Positions 43,141-43,313 of a stretch of DNA of 43,313 bases are shown in pieces (position 1 is the stretch's first letter; every line of letters starts with the position of its first letter). The position numbers and the translations under genes were made by a program. The notes below the pieces were generated by a model that was given only the letters and a program-made list of their open reading frames with translations, was not told the DNA's origin and searched no databases. The DNA comes from Streptomyces tailanensis (lineage in GTDB: Bacteria > Actinomycetota > Actinomycetes > Streptomycetales > Streptomycetaceae): the NCBI RefSeq assembly GCF_008386495.1, contig NZ_VTHJ01000071.1, positions 1 to 43,313 on the forward strand. Reading direction: 5' to 3'.

Positions 43141-43313
43141 TCAGTCGCCGATCACCGTGCAGAAGTTGCCCTGCGCCACCTCCGTGTCGCCGATGAGGTC
43201 TCCACCACCGGTGCCGATCAGGGTGCCCTCTCCCCCCTCGAACGTCTGGTCGCACTTCACGTTCTGCAGGTTGTCGATGTAAACGCCGTGCGGGTACGGG
43301 TCGTCGTAGCCGC
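43141..43313 (-). CDS. Partial small secreted cysteine-pair protein, cut by window end
   Basis: The last 56 codons of a leftward gene that begins outside the window. The visible residues run GYDDPYPHGVYIDNLQNVKC, then DQTFEGGEGT, and close with QGNFCTVIGD before the TGA at 43141-43143. The two cysteines and the ending GNFCTV repeat the pattern of the 42664 gene, where CEQAF and GNFCTV frame the same spacing, so both belong to one family, here expanded in tandem. Without the N-terminus the signal peptide cannot be confirmed. Confidence 0.85.
   Translation of the reverse strand, partial: GYDDPYPHGVYIDNLQNVKCDQTFEGGEGTLIGTGGGDLIGDTEVAQGNFCTVIGD

Overview
The window is a piece of a Streptomyces-type actinomycete chromosome. 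The evidence is very high GC, codons ending in G or C, many GTG and TTG starts, stop/start overlaps of the GTGA and ATGA type, and recognisable Streptomyces families (EttA, DynA/DynB-like GTPases, an SsbB-like protein without acidic tail, tyrosinase with MelC1 chaperone, LAXTG surface proteins). I see no phage integrase, transposase, CRISPR array or rRNA. There is one tRNA, Arg(UCU).

Layout. 1-3450: a small secreted protein, then a GH4 6-phospho-glycosidase and a BadF/NagK-type amino-sugar kinase behind a DasR-like operator. 3913-15085: a dense same-strand signalling cassette of seven genes: GlnX-like four-helix membrane protein, GlnH-like solute-binding protein, a coiled-coil protein of unknown function, a PknG-like Ser/Thr kinase, a PP2C phosphatase, a von Willebrand A protein and an FHA protein. 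In mycobacteria GlnX, GlnH and PknG form an amino-acid sensing pathway; here that module is joined to a kinase/phosphatase/VWA/FHA set resembling the TerY-P triads. Kinase, phosphatase and FHA protein each carry two zinc-ribbon-like cysteine clusters. This is the most interesting system in the window.

15122-25492: housekeeping and cell-biology genes: isoaspartate methyltransferase-like protein, group II truncated haemoglobin, an unknown protein, a hot-dog thioesterase, ABC-F factor EttA, a sortase-anchored thioester-domain surface protein, an SsbB-like protein and a dynB-dynA-like GTPase pair. 25803-25878 is tRNA-Arg. 26007-28642 holds a tyrosinase operon and two small secreted proteins.

29020-38739: a translationally coupled exopolysaccharide operon of Wzx/Wzy logic: two GT4 glycosyltransferases, polyprenyl-phosphate sugar-1-phosphate transferase, Wzy-like polymerase/ligase, MurJ/Wzx-like flippase, polysaccharide deacetylase, Wzz-like protein and a BioF2-type acyltransferase. 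A secreted GH26-type glycoside hydrolase converges on it. 40350-43313: a highly repetitive acidic/histidine-rich LADTG wall protein, a small cysteine-containing basic protein of atypical composition, and two related small secreted cysteine-pair proteins, the last cut by the window edge.

Functions are assigned by reading motifs and recalling families; no search was run. Starts were chosen from Shine-Dalgarno spacing, overlap with the upstream stop, and the usual N-terminus of the family.
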